A stretch of DNA of 40,322 bases from Thiothrix nivea (GTDB lineage: Bacteria > Pseudomonadota > Gammaproteobacteria > Thiotrichales > Thiotrichaceae): positions 1 to 40,322 of the forward strand of contig PDRT01000019.1 in assembly GCA_002746895.1 (NCBI GenBank), read 5' to 3'. Below the pieces are notes generated by a model that was not told where the DNA came from, made no database searches, and saw only the letters and a program-made list of their open reading frames with translations. Numbering within the stretch: position 1 is the first letter of the stretch; the number at the start of each line of letters is the position of its first letter. Shown piece by piece: positions 1 through 7,739 of this stretch. The translations under genes and the position numbers were made by a program.

Positions 1-42
1 TGCATGATACTGCAGTGCATCTTCGCGTAATTTACTGGTCAT
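1..42 (-). CDS. N-terminal fragment of a probable malic enzyme, cut by the window edge
   Basis: Only the first 14 codons are visible, reading MTSKLREDALQYHA. An AGGA ribosome binding site lies about 8 nt upstream of the ATG. The pattern of acidic residues followed by Ala-Leu-x-Tyr-His resembles the start of NADP-dependent malic enzymes (MaeB type). In some gammaproteobacteria such as Pseudomonas, malic enzyme lies close to the L31 gene, as would be the case here. Malic enzyme decarboxylates malate to pyruvate. The start itself is well supported. The product name rests on 14 residues and neighbourhood and is an inference. Confidence 0.45.
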   Translation of the reverse strand, partial: MTSKLREDALQYHA

Positions 43-128
43 GTGTGATTCCTGAATAGTCCTGAGCAAAGAAGTTCATTAATCCGAGGTATAAAAATGG
101 TATGGGGAAAATATCATAGCGCCAAAAT

Positions 129-160
129 GAAAAAAGCGCCTTGGAAAAGACGCTTTTTTC
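129..160 (-). terminator. Probable intrinsic terminator after rpmE2
   Basis: A perfect 10-bp inverted repeat (GAAAAAAGCG and CGCTTTTTTC) flanks a 12-nt loop. Each arm carries a run of A or T, so it could work on both strands. It lies just downstream of the L31 gene and upstream of the next gene on the same strand. Confidence 0.6.
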
Positions 161-203
161 GCTAGATTCTGCTTGTCCGCCATGACGGACTTCCGGCTTG
201 TGC

Positions 204-446
204 CTAACCGCGTGAGAAACGACGGTTAAATTTGTCGATCTGACCGGCCGTGGTATTGAGTGATTGTTTACCGGTGTAGAACGGGTGAGACTGACTGGAA
301 ATTTCCACCTTAACCAGTGGGTATTCCTGTCCTTCGTAGTCAATCGTTTCTTTGGTGTTCACTGTCGAACGGGTCAGAAAGGTGAAGCCGCTGGCCAGAT
401 CCTGAAAGACGACTTCTCTATAATTTGGATGAATACCAGGCTTCAT
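204..446 (-). CDS. rpmE2: 50S ribosomal protein L31, type B
   Basis: This 80-residue protein is a component of the large ribosomal subunit. It begins [16 protein letters not shown] and contains the [12 protein letters not shown] segment that marks L31. It has no cysteines, so it lacks the zinc-binding CxxC pairs of the zinc form and belongs to the zinc-independent type B (YkgM) group. In genomes that carry both forms, type B replaces the zinc form under zinc starvation and is often controlled by Zur. Whether a second copy exists here cannot be seen, and no clear Zur site was recognised upstream. Length and start agree with the family. Confidence 0.95.
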   Translation of the reverse strand: MKPGIHPNYREVVFQDLASGFTFLTRSTVNTKETIDYEGQEYPLVKVEISSQSHPFYTGKQSLNTTAGQIDKFNRRFSRG

Positions 447-540
447 ACCGTGTCCTCATGTTAATCGGATTGTGAGAAAGGGGCATAACTATACCAAATC
501 AGCCCCCTTGGTCGCAAACAGAATTTACCGGCTTTGATGA

Positions 541-1251
541 TTATTTTTCAGAGAGTTCAATCCGGGCACCAACCGTAACCTGAACAACCTGTTTACCGGC
601 ATCCAGACTGGGTGCCACCGGTGCCGTATCTGCCATCATCCCTTCTGCACGGACGGCACGGATCATCGGCTGCGGCATATCATCTGCGGTCTGAATATCC
701 AGTTGTACCACGCGGTATTCGGCGCGTTCCATATTTGCCTGCACCTGTGCTGCACGGTTTTTGAAGTTGGCCAGTGCCTTACTGATTAAGGTCTCCTCGG
801 TGGCTCTACGCACTTTGTCAGACAGGCTGTAGGCGATGGATTGCACCCGCAGCTTCTGCTGCAATTCACCCAGCAGGCTGCTGAGTACTTTACTGTCTTT
901 GCTTTTCAGTTCGATACTTTGTTGTACCTGCCAGCCATCTACCCGACCCTCTCTATTGTAAACCGGGCTGGTGATATAGCCGAGAGTTCGACTATCAACA
1001 GCATCCTGCTTCCTGATAATCTCTATGGCCCAATTGATATCCTTATTGACGGTATCTGCCAATAACGCTGTGTCCTGACCACTCTGACTAGCTGTCAATA
1101 CAGCCGTCAATACGTCATTTTCAACTTTTTTTTCTGCGCTGACTGAAAAGCTAACCTGGTTATAGGTGGTTTCTTCTGCAATGCTGCTTCCTGCGCCGAA
1201 TAACAACAGGGTTGTCAGCAGGCTGGTGTGAAATAATTGTTTAGCTGTCAT
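541..1251 (-). CDS. SIMPL-domain (DUF541) periplasmic protein
   Basis: The 236-residue product begins MTAKQLFHTSLLTTLLLFGA, a clear Sec signal peptide probably cleaved after the Ser-Ile-Ala at about residue 24. The rest has the layout of SIMPL-domain proteins: a beta-rich N-terminal part, a central helix with VRRATEETLISKALANFKNRA, and a C-terminal VQVTVGARIEL strand. Family members are secreted or outer-membrane-associated proteins of poorly defined function, some linked to oxidative stress. The open frame extends 43 codons upstream, but that would run into ubiA and bury the signal peptide. The chosen ATG has an AGAGG site 7 nt upstream. The exact role is unknown. Confidence 0.8.
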   Translation of the reverse strand: MTAKQLFHTSLLTTLLLFGAGSSIAEETTYNQVSFSVSAEKKVENDVLTAVLTASQSGQDTALLADTVNKDINWAIEIIRKQDAVDSRTLGYITSPVYNREGRVDGWQVQQSIELKSKDSKVLSSLLGELQQKLRVQSIAYSLSDKVRRATEETLISKALANFKNRAAQVQANMERAEYRVVQLDIQTADDMPQPMIRAVRAEGMMADTAPVAPSLDAGKQVVQVTVGARIELSEK

Positions 1252-1325
1252 GTGATGACCTCTTGAATTACCTTGAAATATTATGGTTCTGATTCTGACT
1301 TGGCAATACGGCAAAAGTTTATTTT

Positions 1326-2192
1326 TTAGCGTAGTGCGTAATCCAGCCCGATGCCGACAAACAAGGTCATACCGACCCAATTATTGTTCAGAAAGGCACG
1401 CAAACTCAGCCAGCGATCACGATTACGAATCAGGTATTGCTGATAAATAAAAAAACCGGCGGCAACCAGTAGTGATAACCAGAAACAGATGCCCAGTTCG
1501 TTTAATTGCCCGACAATGCTGAGCATGAGCAGTGTACCCAGTTGTAGGATACCGACCCACAGCCGGTCATAATTACCAAATAAAATGGCTGTTGATTTAA
1601 CACCAATTTTCAGATCATCTTCACGGTCACACATGCCATACATGGTGTCATAACCTGTTGTCCAGAGCAGATTGGCAATGAACAACAACCAGGCACTTAA
1701 CGGTGGTAATGTATTGGTTACTGCAGTAAAGGCCATAGGAATCGCTGTTGAAAAGGCCATGCCCAGATAAACCTGCGGCAGGTGATGATAGCGTTTCATA
1801 AAGGGGTAGGAAGCGGCCAGCAGCATGGCAGCCAATGAAAAGGCAATGGTGAGCAGATTAAGTTGCAGGACCAGAATCCATGCGACCAGTATCAATATGA
1901 CAAAGACGGCAATAGCTTCTCGCAGGGTGATAAGACCGGAAGCCAGTGGCCGGTCCCGGGTACGTTCAACGTGAGCGTCAATATGACGATCAGCGATGTC
2001 ATTAATGGCACAGCCTGCCGAGCGCATAATAAACACGCCCAGTGTAAAGATGATGAGCAGTTTTATGTCCGGAATGCCGGCTGAGGCTATCCACAGGGCC
2101 CAGAGTGTCGGCCACAGCAAAAGGTAGGAACCAATGGGGCGTTCAATGCGAATCAGGCGACCATAATACGGCAGGTGGGTTAATACCAGCAT
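1326..2192 (-). CDS. ubiA: 4-hydroxybenzoate octaprenyltransferase
   Basis: UbiA is a membrane prenyltransferase that joins the polyprenyl chain to 4-hydroxybenzoate in ubiquinone synthesis. The 288-residue protein has the family's multi-helix pattern and both aspartate-rich sites: NDIADRHIDAHVERTRDRP (prenyl diphosphate/Mg binding) and DREDDLKIGVKSTAILFG. It aligns throughout with the E. coli enzyme (GSYLLLWPTLWALW, YPFMKRYHHLPQV). Its ATG lies two bases after the stop of the ferredoxin gene, suggesting translational coupling. No chorismate lyase gene (ubiC) is visible beside it. Confidence 0.96.
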   Translation of the reverse strand: MLVLTHLPYYGRLIRIERPIGSYLLLWPTLWALWIASAGIPDIKLLIIFTLGVFIMRSAGCAINDIADRHIDAHVERTRDRPLASGLITLREAIAVFVILILVAWILVLQLNLLTIAFSLAAMLLAASYPFMKRYHHLPQVYLGMAFSTAIPMAFTAVTNTLPPLSAWLLFIANLLWTTGYDTMYGMCDREDDLKIGVKSTAILFGNYDRLWVGILQLGTLLMLSIVGQLNELGICFWLSLLVAAGFFIYQQYLIRNRDRWLSLRAFLNNNWVGMTLFVGIGLDYALR

Positions 2193-2194
2193 GT

Positions 2195-2506
2195 TCAGTC
2201 CAGCATTAGCCGTTTGACAGGCTTACCATTAACCAGATGGCTGTCAATAATTTCATCAATGTCTTGTTTGTCCGTCCAGGTGTACCAGGTACCTTCGGGG
2301 TAAACCACGATGACAGGTCCCTGTTTACAGCGATTCAGGCAGCCTGCGGTATTGATGCGGGTATGACCGTTTTTGTGTAAGCGCAGTGTTTTACAGCGTT
2401 GTTTGGCGTAGTCACGCATAGCCTGTGCATTAAAATTTCCGCAACCTGAGTCACCATTAGTGCGTTGGTTGGTACAGAAGAAAACATGATGCTTGTAAAA
2501 CGACAT
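2195..2506 (-). CDS. Thioredoxin-like [2Fe-2S] ferredoxin
   Basis: This 103-residue cytoplasmic protein matches the thioredoxin-fold ferredoxin family. Four cysteines at residues 11, 22, 56 and 60 have the spacing expected for a [2Fe-2S] cluster, within FFCTNQRTNGDSGCG and NTAGCLNRCKQGPVIVVYP. A fifth Cys at 38 is probably not a ligand. Such proteins are small electron carriers whose partners are mostly undefined. The gene sits directly upstream of ubiA with a 2-nt gap, so the two are probably co-translated. A link to quinone synthesis is only suggested by position. Confidence 0.88.
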   Translation of the reverse strand: MSFYKHHVFFCTNQRTNGDSGCGNFNAQAMRDYAKQRCKTLRLHKNGHTRINTAGCLNRCKQGPVIVVYPEGTWYTWTDKQDIDEIIDSHLVNGKPVKRLMLD

Positions 2507-2547
2507 AAGAGATTCCGATATTATGTACTCTGTATGAGGGTAGAGGC

Positions 2548-2913
2548 TTACTTTCCTTCCAGTTCACGCAGCGATACCAGGCCGCCGTTAATGGTTGCCC
2601 CCTGTTCGACATGGATTTCTGCATAATGAATATTGCCCACGACTTCAGCAGTTGATTTCAGTGAAATGCGCCGGGTGGAGAAAATATCGCCTGAGATTTT
2701 GCCGGATACAACCAGTAGGGGTACGCGGATTTCACCGATGACCTCACTGTTTTCCTGCAAAAACAACGAGGCATGGGAATCATTGGGAGCCACCAGGTTG
2801 CCATTCACCCGTCCCTGTAGGTACAGTTCTCCGGCGAAAGAAACATCACCGACGATTTCAATATCTGTCTCAAACAGGGAAGCAGAACCCGCCCCGGAAT
2901 TTTTTTTTGTCAT
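2548..2913 (-). CDS. Bactofilin (polymer-forming cytoskeletal protein)
   Basis: The 121-residue protein has the repeated short beta-strand pattern of bactofilins, with IVGDVSFAGELYLQGRVNGN, GEIRVPLLVVSGKISGDI, KSTAEVVGNIHYAEIHVEQGA and a final GATINGGLVSL. These fold into a right-handed beta-helix that polymerises without nucleotide. Bactofilins act as membrane-associated scaffolds for local cell-wall growth, cell shape or polar assemblies. An AGGAG site lies 6 nt before the ATG. No M23 peptidase gene (a frequent partner) is adjacent. Its nearest neighbours are a small membrane coiled-coil gene upstream and, across a divergent region, the GTPase/FimV block, which may hint at a shared role in spatial organisation. 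Confidence 0.9.
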   Translation of the reverse strand: MTKKNSGAGSASLFETDIEIVGDVSFAGELYLQGRVNGNLVAPNDSHASLFLQENSEVIGEIRVPLLVVSGKISGDIFSTRRISLKSTAEVVGNIHYAEIHVEQGATINGGLVSLRELEGK

Positions 2914-2970
2914 CTTGATCTCCTGAGTTTTGTGCGCTCTCTCTGTGTGAAATTTGCACTTTCACAGCAG

Positions 2971-3354
2971 TTAGCGTAATTTTTCAAGCTCGCCTTCAAG
3001 AATAGCAATTGTATCATCGCGGGCCTGAATGTCTTCCATTAAAGCATTGGCGCGTAATTCTGCCGCCTGCAGTTGCTCAAGCAGCGCACTTTCCTCCTGT
3101 CCCAGATGTTCCGCCCGCTCCATCTGTTCCAGTTGTTCTTCCAGTTCCTTCAGATCACGCCTGAGTTCCGCGTTATCCCGGTGACATTGTTCCAGACGGG
3201 AACGGGCACCAAACGGATCAACTTCGTCAAAACTGTTATAAGCCTCTTCGGTCTGTATATCAGCCATTAGTCCGCGTGACCACCAGCCGAGGAACAAGCC
3301 CAGCAAGGTGGCTAACACAATGACCAGTAAAATCTGCATCGTCAGATAAAGCAC
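2971..3354 (-). CDS. Small membrane-anchored coiled-coil protein
   Basis: I do not recognise a named family. The protein has an N-terminal membrane helix (MQILLVIVLATLLGLFLGWW) followed by a charged Glu/Leu-rich coiled coil to the end (RRDLKELEEQLEQMERAEHL and similar), about 125 residues in total. A GTG start at 3354 is preferred because GGAGAG lies 5 nt upstream; a TTG at 3369 and an ATG at 3339 are alternatives. It lies 57 nt upstream of the bactofilin gene on the same strand. It could serve as a membrane anchor or assembly partner for that polymer, which is inference. Confidence 0.7.
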   Translation of the reverse strand: MLYLTMQILLVIVLATLLGLFLGWWSRGLMADIQTEEAYNSFDEVDPFGARSRLEQCHRDNAELRRDLKELEEQLEQMERAEHLGQEESALLEQLQAAELRANALMEDIQARDDTIAILEGELEKLR

Positions 3355-3571
3355 ACTATCTCTCCACAAGCACTCCAGTACACTGCATTAATGCTGACTT
3401 AAAGCAGCCGGAACATCAAGCAATAAGCTATCAGTTTCCGTCGGTTTGCTGTACTCAAACAGAAGTGTTGGGCAGATTGGACACTACCCGGCGTAACTTT
3501 TGTATGGTAAATGACCGTATGTCCAGTAAAAGCATCCTGCCGGATTTTTATGAGTTAAGATACAAAAAATC

Positions 3572-3603
3572 TTATCAATCCTGTACTTAATAGGCTATAA
3601 AAT
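3572..3603 (+). promoter_or_regulatory. Candidate sigma-70 promoter for the GTPase/FimV block
   Basis: TTATCA at 3572-3577 and TATAAA at 3596-3601 are separated by 18 nt, in the AT-rich centre of the divergent region. A transcript starting here would have a 5' leader of about 135 nt before the first gene. This is a motif reading only. Confidence 0.4.
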
Positions 3604-3624
3604 ATACCGGAGTGTTAAGTTTGG

Positions 3625-3650
3625 TTTCAGCTGTTATGATTTCGGCTGTT
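3625..3650 (+). repeat. 11-bp direct repeat downstream of the candidate promoter
   Basis: TTTCAGCTGTT at 3625-3635 is repeated as TTTCGGCTGTT at 3640-3650 with one mismatch and a 15-nt period. It lies in the presumed leader of the first block gene and could be a regulator site or chance. Confidence 0.35.
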
Positions 3651-3742
3651 TTTTCGTTCGTACTTCAGTGTTGTCAGTGATGCCGCCGGTTGGTCATCGG
3701 CAGTTCACAGGCAGTAAAGCAGTTTATACTGGTTGATAACTT

Positions 3743-4492
3743 ATGTTAGGGAATTTGTTTTCCACAGGGACAATCGTTTCTTCTGCCCATGTTCCCCTGC
3801 CTTTCTGGGCGGTTGCGGCACGTCAGTTACGGCTGGCTCCGCTGGCTGACAACAGCAGCGGAGAGGGTACTGAAAACGAGCTGTTACAGCTATGGCGCTT
3901 TCTGTCCCATCATATCCGCCGTTATCCGTATGATCTGCGGGCCCATGTGCAACGCATTCTGCTGACCAGTCAGGAAGGCCTGTTGAACCGCAGTGGTGGT
4001 TCATTGCTGGATCTGTTTCTGGCACTGGGCAGTTCCGGCAGAATGCTCCGTGAGCGGATGCTGGAAGAGTGCCGGGAACGACTGGATAAAGCGACGTATG
4101 AACGGTTTAGTCGCTGGTTGAATGAGGGTGTATCCGAACGGGAAAGCGGCTGGTTGTGCGGTTCCATGTTGACAACCGGAGAGGTAGCACCAGTCCGTAA
4201 ACTATTGCAGCAACAGCGTTCGTCTGCGGAGGAAGCCACCGGTTATGCTGATGTGCTGGCGGAAGTGCAGGATCATCTGGAATACGGTCAGGTCGATCTG
4301 GCCCAGGCATTATTGGAAACCGAGATTCTGGAAGGACGAAGCACACCTGAACTGGAACAGGAGCTGCTGACCGTCTATCAGTATACCCGTAATCGCAATC
4401 GTCTGGAGGAAGTTGCCGGGGCACTGACTTCAGCGGGGTATGAGTTGTCTGGAATCTGGCATGAGGCCAGGATGAGTGCTGAAACGTGGTGA
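3743..4492 (+). CDS. TPR/FimV-like helical protein, first gene of the GTPase block
   Basis: The 249-residue soluble protein is almost wholly alpha-helical. No signal peptide or membrane helix is evident. Its C-terminal part (YGQVDLAQALLETEIL, then ELEQELLTVYQYTRNRNRLEE) has the repeat pattern of the TPR-like tails of FimV-family proteins, where each helix pair holds a small residue followed by Leu/Ala positions. The N-terminal part is Arg-rich (SHHIRRYPYDLRAHVQRILL). The ATG at 3743 lacks a good ribosome binding site, so the start is uncertain. It leads a same-strand cluster with a Ras-like GTPase and roadblock proteins, and may be an adaptor. I do not recognise an exact family. Confidence 0.7.
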   Translation: MLGNLFSTGTIVSSAHVPLPFWAVAARQLRLAPLADNSSGEGTENELLQLWRFLSHHIRRYPYDLRAHVQRILLTSQEGLLNRSGGSLLDLFLALGSSGRMLRERMLEECRERLDKATYERFSRWLNEGVSERESGWLCGSMLTTGEVAPVRKLLQQQRSSAEEATGYADVLAEVQDHLEYGQVDLAQALLETEILEGRSTPELEQELLTVYQYTRNRNRLEEVAGALTSAGYELSGIWHEARMSAETW

Positions 4493-4610
4493 GTATGCAG
4501 GCAAAACAAGTGGCGAATGCTGTAATTTTTTACAGTATCGGGGTTGCGGAGCGTAACCGTCGGCGATCTTTGTCATGCGACTTAGGGAAAAATAACAACA
4601 GGCAGGATTT

Positions 4611-6053
4611 ATGCTGAATTCACCGAACAATCCGTTGAAAGTGGCGTTACTGAGTATCAGCCCTCATAACAGGGCGATTCTTGAGTTCTTTTTCGCCGGA
4701 GCGGGTAAACAGATCTTTAAACCGGTGACGCTTGAGGAAGCGGATGCACTGATTGTCGATTTTGATCACCCCGGGGCACAACAGGAATGGCAGGACAGGA
4801 TAAGTCAGGTTCCGACTCCGGCGATTGTGCTGTCTGTCAAGGAAAGTGATACCGGGAATACTGTCTGGGTTCCGAAGCCCTTGACATCTCAGGCATTGGT
4901 ACGGTCGGCGGAACAGATTCGTAAAATGTTGCCGGACACCACAGAGACGGAATACGCTGAAGTGACAGCGGGAAAACAGAAATTTGCCAATGATATGTCA
5001 CCATTGCGGGCCTTGCTGGACTCACAGCGTGAAGATAAACAGGTCTTTGGACTGTCCGGAGAGTATAAGCGCAGCAATGCCGGTCGGCCCACCTACCAGG
5101 GTGCTGAATCATTAGTCAAAGAAAACCGGTCTTTTGTCACTCGGGCAGAACCGGATTCAGTAATAGCAGCAGATACTGTCAAGGCCGATGAACAGCTGAT
5201 TGCGACAGAAGATGTCTTTATCCCGGAGCCGTTGAGTGATGAAGAAATTATTCTGAAAACTGAGGGTGAAGGCATCAGTCTCGGGCAGGTGACGACACCG
5301 GATGAAAGTACACCGGATAAGGAGCAACAGGAACGGCGCTGGGCAATGCTTTGCGGGGAGGCAGAGGAAAGACTGACAGCACGTAACTGGCAGGAAAGTG
5401 CGCAGCTTTATACGCCGGAAAACTATCTGTTGAACAGTCTGGTGGATGCACTGAAGCTTTCTCGTGAATCAAAGCAGTATGTACAGGTCGTACTGGAAGA
5501 AAATGGTGCATTTATCCTGCTGATGCCTGACGTAAACTTGGCCTACAGTAGTATCGACCTTTATTCTGATGCATTTACACATTTGTGTGATAAACCCCTT
5601 CAGGGCGGGAGAGCCAAACTGCATTTGCCCGATACCGGCACGCTGAGTGAGCTGGAGGAAATCGTGCGTCAGGACGCGTCGCACACTTATGATATGGAAG
5701 GTCTGATCTGGACAGTGAGTCTGCTGACATCGCATGGCCGCCTCAGCCGCAATGCCGAAATGTCATCATTCCGTCTGCGCAGCTGGCCCAATCTGACCCG
5801 GCTGGAGCAGTTTCCGCATGTGATGCCAATTGCAGCACTCTGGAGCCAGCAGCCGGGTAATGTCTTTGATATGTCTGAGTGGCTGAATGTACCGCAACGT
5901 TATGTGCTGGCCTTTTTCAATGCCGCACATACGCTTGGCCTGTTTGAAGTGGATCATGGGAAAGCCGGACACGAACAGAAAGCTGCACCGAAAAAGAATC
6001 GTGGGTTATTCTCACGTTTGCTGAAACGTTTACTCGGAGGGGGCTCTAAGTAG
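4611..6053 (+). CDS. Pseudo-receiver protein with conserved C-terminal domain, GTPase-cluster partner
   Basis: The 480-residue protein starts with a receiver-like fold (residues about 8-105). It has a possible phospho-acceptor Asp at the end of the ALIVDFDHP strand (D50/D52) and a late Lys-Pro (K89-P90). The usual acidic pair after the first strand is replaced by Ser-Ile-Ser, so magnesium binding and phosphotransfer are doubtful. A long acidic linker follows. The C-terminal part (about 364-447) contains FRLRSWPNLTRLEQF and a helix-turn-helix-like LNVPQRYVLAFFNAAHTLGL. I recall this module from uncharacterised beta- and gammaproteobacterial proteins encoded near small GTPases. The tail is basic (KKNRGLFSRLLKRLLGGG), possibly amphipathic and membrane-seeking. 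An AGGA site precedes the ATG, and the GTPase gene starts 5 nt after the stop. Confidence 0.72.
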   Translation: MLNSPNNPLKVALLSISPHNRAILEFFFAGAGKQIFKPVTLEEADALIVDFDHPGAQQEWQDRISQVPTPAIVLSVKESDTGNTVWVPKPLTSQALVRSAEQIRKMLPDTTETEYAEVTAGKQKFANDMSPLRALLDSQREDKQVFGLSGEYKRSNAGRPTYQGAESLVKENRSFVTRAEPDSVIAADTVKADEQLIATEDVFIPEPLSDEEIILKTEGEGISLGQVTTPDESTPDKEQQERRWAMLCGEAEERLTARNWQESAQLYTPENYLLNSLVDALKLSRESKQYVQVVLEENGAFILLMPDVNLAYSSIDLYSDAFTHLCDKPLQGGRAKLHLPDTGTLSELEEIVRQDASHTYDMEGLIWTVSLLTSHGRLSRNAEMSSFRLRSWPNLTRLEQFPHVMPIAALWSQQPGNVFDMSEWLNVPQRYVLAFFNAAHTLGLFEVDHGKAGHEQKAAPKKNRGLFSRLLKRLLGGGSK

Positions 6054-6058
6054 TATTT

Positions 6059-6601
6059 ATGACTACCACCAACAAAAAAATTATTTTTACCGGCCCGGTC
6101 GGTGCCGGTAAAACCACGGCGATTGATGCTATCAGTGATATTAAAATCGTTAAAACAGATGAGTATGCGTCTGATATGACCAAAAGCCGTAAACCGCAAA
6201 CGACGGTGGCAATGGACTACGGACTGATTCAGCTGGGAGAAAACGAACGGGTGCATCTGTATGGTACACCAGGTCAGGAGCGTTTTGATTTTATGTGGGA
6301 TATTCTGACCAAAGGTGGTATCGGCCTGATTTTATTACTGGACAATACGCGTAAAGATCCTTTCCGGGACATGAAATTTTACACTAATGCTTTTCGTGAC
6401 TTTATTACCCGAGAGCAGATGGTAGTGGGTGTAACACGGATGGATTTACAACGAAAACCGGGTATTAATGATTACCGGAACTGGTTGAAGGCACTGGACA
6501 TAGAAGCACCGGTATTTGAGATTGATGCCCGTGATAACAGTGATGTGACAGCATTATTGCAGGCACTGCTTTACTCACTTGATCCCGGAGTAACAACCTG
6601 A
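6059..6601 (+). CDS. Ras-like small GTPase (MglA-type)
   Basis: The 180-residue protein is a small GTP-binding switch. Walker A/G1 is GPVGAGKT at residues 12-19, the G2-like segment is TTVAMDYG (48-55), G3 is YGTPGQERF (68-76) and G4 is TRMD (126-129). G3 has Gly-Thr-Pro-Gly-Gln in place of Asp-x-x-Gly-Gln, a hallmark of prokaryotic MglA-like and related families. In G4, Arg replaces the usual Lys. Such GTPases pair with roadblock/LC7 proteins, which act as activating proteins or effectors, and control polarity, motility or secretion. Here the stop overlaps by one base the start of a roadblock-like gene, with a second roadblock gene following. The output of this switch is unknown. Confidence 0.88.
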   Translation: MTTTNKKIIFTGPVGAGKTTAIDAISDIKIVKTDEYASDMTKSRKPQTTVAMDYGLIQLGENERVHLYGTPGQERFDFMWDILTKGGIGLILLLDNTRKDPFRDMKFYTNAFRDFITREQMVVGVTRMDLQRKPGINDYRNWLKALDIEAPVFEIDARDNSDVTALLQALLYSLDPGVTT

Positions 6602-7242
6602 TGAGCGAATATATTCTTAGTGAAAACCTGTATTTGAGTGCTACACCGGGTGGTGCTTACTACGCTGTGCAAGATAATGCCACTGAACCGGGCAGGAACT
6701 TTCTGCACCAGTTACTGAAGGAGCCGGAAACTCCGCTGTTTAATGTGGAAGTGGCCTGTAAGCTGAGCGGCCTTAACAAAAAACGTGCACTGGAATTTGT
6801 CCACTGGTTGCAGGAAGCCGGGCTGATTTCTGGTCGGGAACAGCCGGAAGTGGCCTCTGAAGAAGCCTTGGAACGGGCACTGCCGGATTTATTACGTACT
6901 TTTTCGGATGAAGGTAAAGCAGTACTGGCGGAAAGCCAGGGTCTGTACCTTGGCAGTGCCGGTTTTCCGCATGAAGCTGCTGAAGAATTGGCAGCATTAA
7001 GTGCAAATTTATCTGAAGTTTATGAACGCCACAAGGAGTTGCTGAGCGGAAACCTGGGTTATCGCCAGCGAGCCTGGGGGTTAGTGGGGGCCGGTGGTAA
7101 CAGTGAAGTTGGATTCTGGCCGGTTTATATTGAACAGAATCGGTTTACGCTGATTATTGAGGGTGTCCCTCAGCTCAATCAAATTGCTTTCAGAAATTTA
7201 ATCTGGGCATTAGAAATCCGTTACGGTAATACGCAGCTATAA
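6601..7242 (+). CDS. Winged-helix plus divergent roadblock/LC7-like protein
   Basis: The 213-residue protein appears to have two parts. Residues 1-85 include a helix-turn-helix-like stretch (VACKLSGLNKKRALEFVHWL). Residues about 95-213 fit a divergent roadblock/LC7 fold, with AVLAESQGLYLGSAGFPHEAA, a helical RH-containing segment, then VGFWPVYIEQNRFTLIIEGV. The start codon overlaps the GTPase stop (TGATG), so the two proteins are probably made in a fixed ratio. A role as GTPase-activating partner or as half of a heterodimer with the next roadblock protein is plausible. Assignment of the fold is by pattern and needs structure prediction. Confidence 0.65.
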   Translation: MSEYILSENLYLSATPGGAYYAVQDNATEPGRNFLHQLLKEPETPLFNVEVACKLSGLNKKRALEFVHWLQEAGLISGREQPEVASEEALERALPDLLRTFSDEGKAVLAESQGLYLGSAGFPHEAAEELAALSANLSEVYERHKELLSGNLGYRQRAWGLVGAGGNSEVGFWPVYIEQNRFTLIIEGVPQLNQIAFRNLIWALEIRYGNTQL

Positions 7243-7304
7243 CAATCATGACTGTCTGTAATATTAGTGTAACGACTATAACTTAAATCAAGGAGATATA
7301 CTGA

Positions 7305-7667
7305 ATGCGTGCTGAAATGTTGAATTCCATTTTAAGCGATCTTAACGGCTCATCTGCTGATATTGAAGCATCTGCCGTACTGTCGACCGATGGGTTAATG
7401 ATGGCCTCCCTGCTACCAACGGGGATGGATGAAGACCGTGTGGGTGCCATGAGTGCTGCCATTCTGTCATTAGGTGACCGGACAGCCGAAGAGCTGGCGC
7501 GCGGGGCACTGGAACAGGTGCTGATTAAGGGGGCTACCGGTTACATTCTGATGACTCACGCTGGAAAAGATGCAGTGGTGACCGTACTGGCCAAACCGAA
7601 TGCACGGCTGGGGCTGATTTTTCTCGATGTACGTCGGGCAGCAGAGGGTATTGCCAAATTTATTTAA
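7305..7667 (+). CDS. Roadblock/LC7 (MglB-like) protein
   Basis: The 120-residue protein is a single roadblock/LC7 domain. It shows the family pattern of an N-terminal helix, a strand with IEASAVLSTDGLMMASLLP, the central helix AMSAAILSLGDRTAEELARG, the paired strands QVLIKGATGYILMTHAG and DAVVTVLAKPNARLGLIFLD, and a final helix. These domains dimerise and bind Ras-like GTPases such as MglA. An AAGGAG site stands 9 nt before the ATG. Its position two genes after the GTPase makes it the likely regulator or partner. It is the better-conserved of the two roadblock proteins here. Confidence 0.9.
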   Translation: MRAEMLNSILSDLNGSSADIEASAVLSTDGLMMASLLPTGMDEDRVGAMSAAILSLGDRTAEELARGALEQVLIKGATGYILMTHAGKDAVVTVLAKPNARLGLIFLDVRRAAEGIAKFI

Positions 7668-7739
7668 CGTTTTCAAGTAGTAACACAGGTTGTCACTTCA
7701 AGAACAACAATAAAACTTCAGTCTGAAGGAGGAAGTGCG

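Larger units (their letters stand above)
3355..3742. other. Divergent intergenic region of about 390 bp
   Basis: This gap separates the minus-strand bactofilin side from the plus-strand GTPase/FimV block. I see no coding frame that resembles a protein. It holds an AT-rich stretch with a candidate plus-strand promoter near 3572-3603 and a short direct repeat at 3625-3650. It probably carries the promoters for both directions. Confidence 0.6.

Noticed and set aside
2090..2099. DnaA-box-like TATCCACAG
   Set aside because: It is a single copy inside the ubiA coding region and nothing else suggests an origin.
4520..4535. CTGTAA/TTACAG inverted repeat before the pseudo-receiver gene
   Set aside because: Only 6-nt arms in a short AT-rich gap, with no support as operator or terminator.
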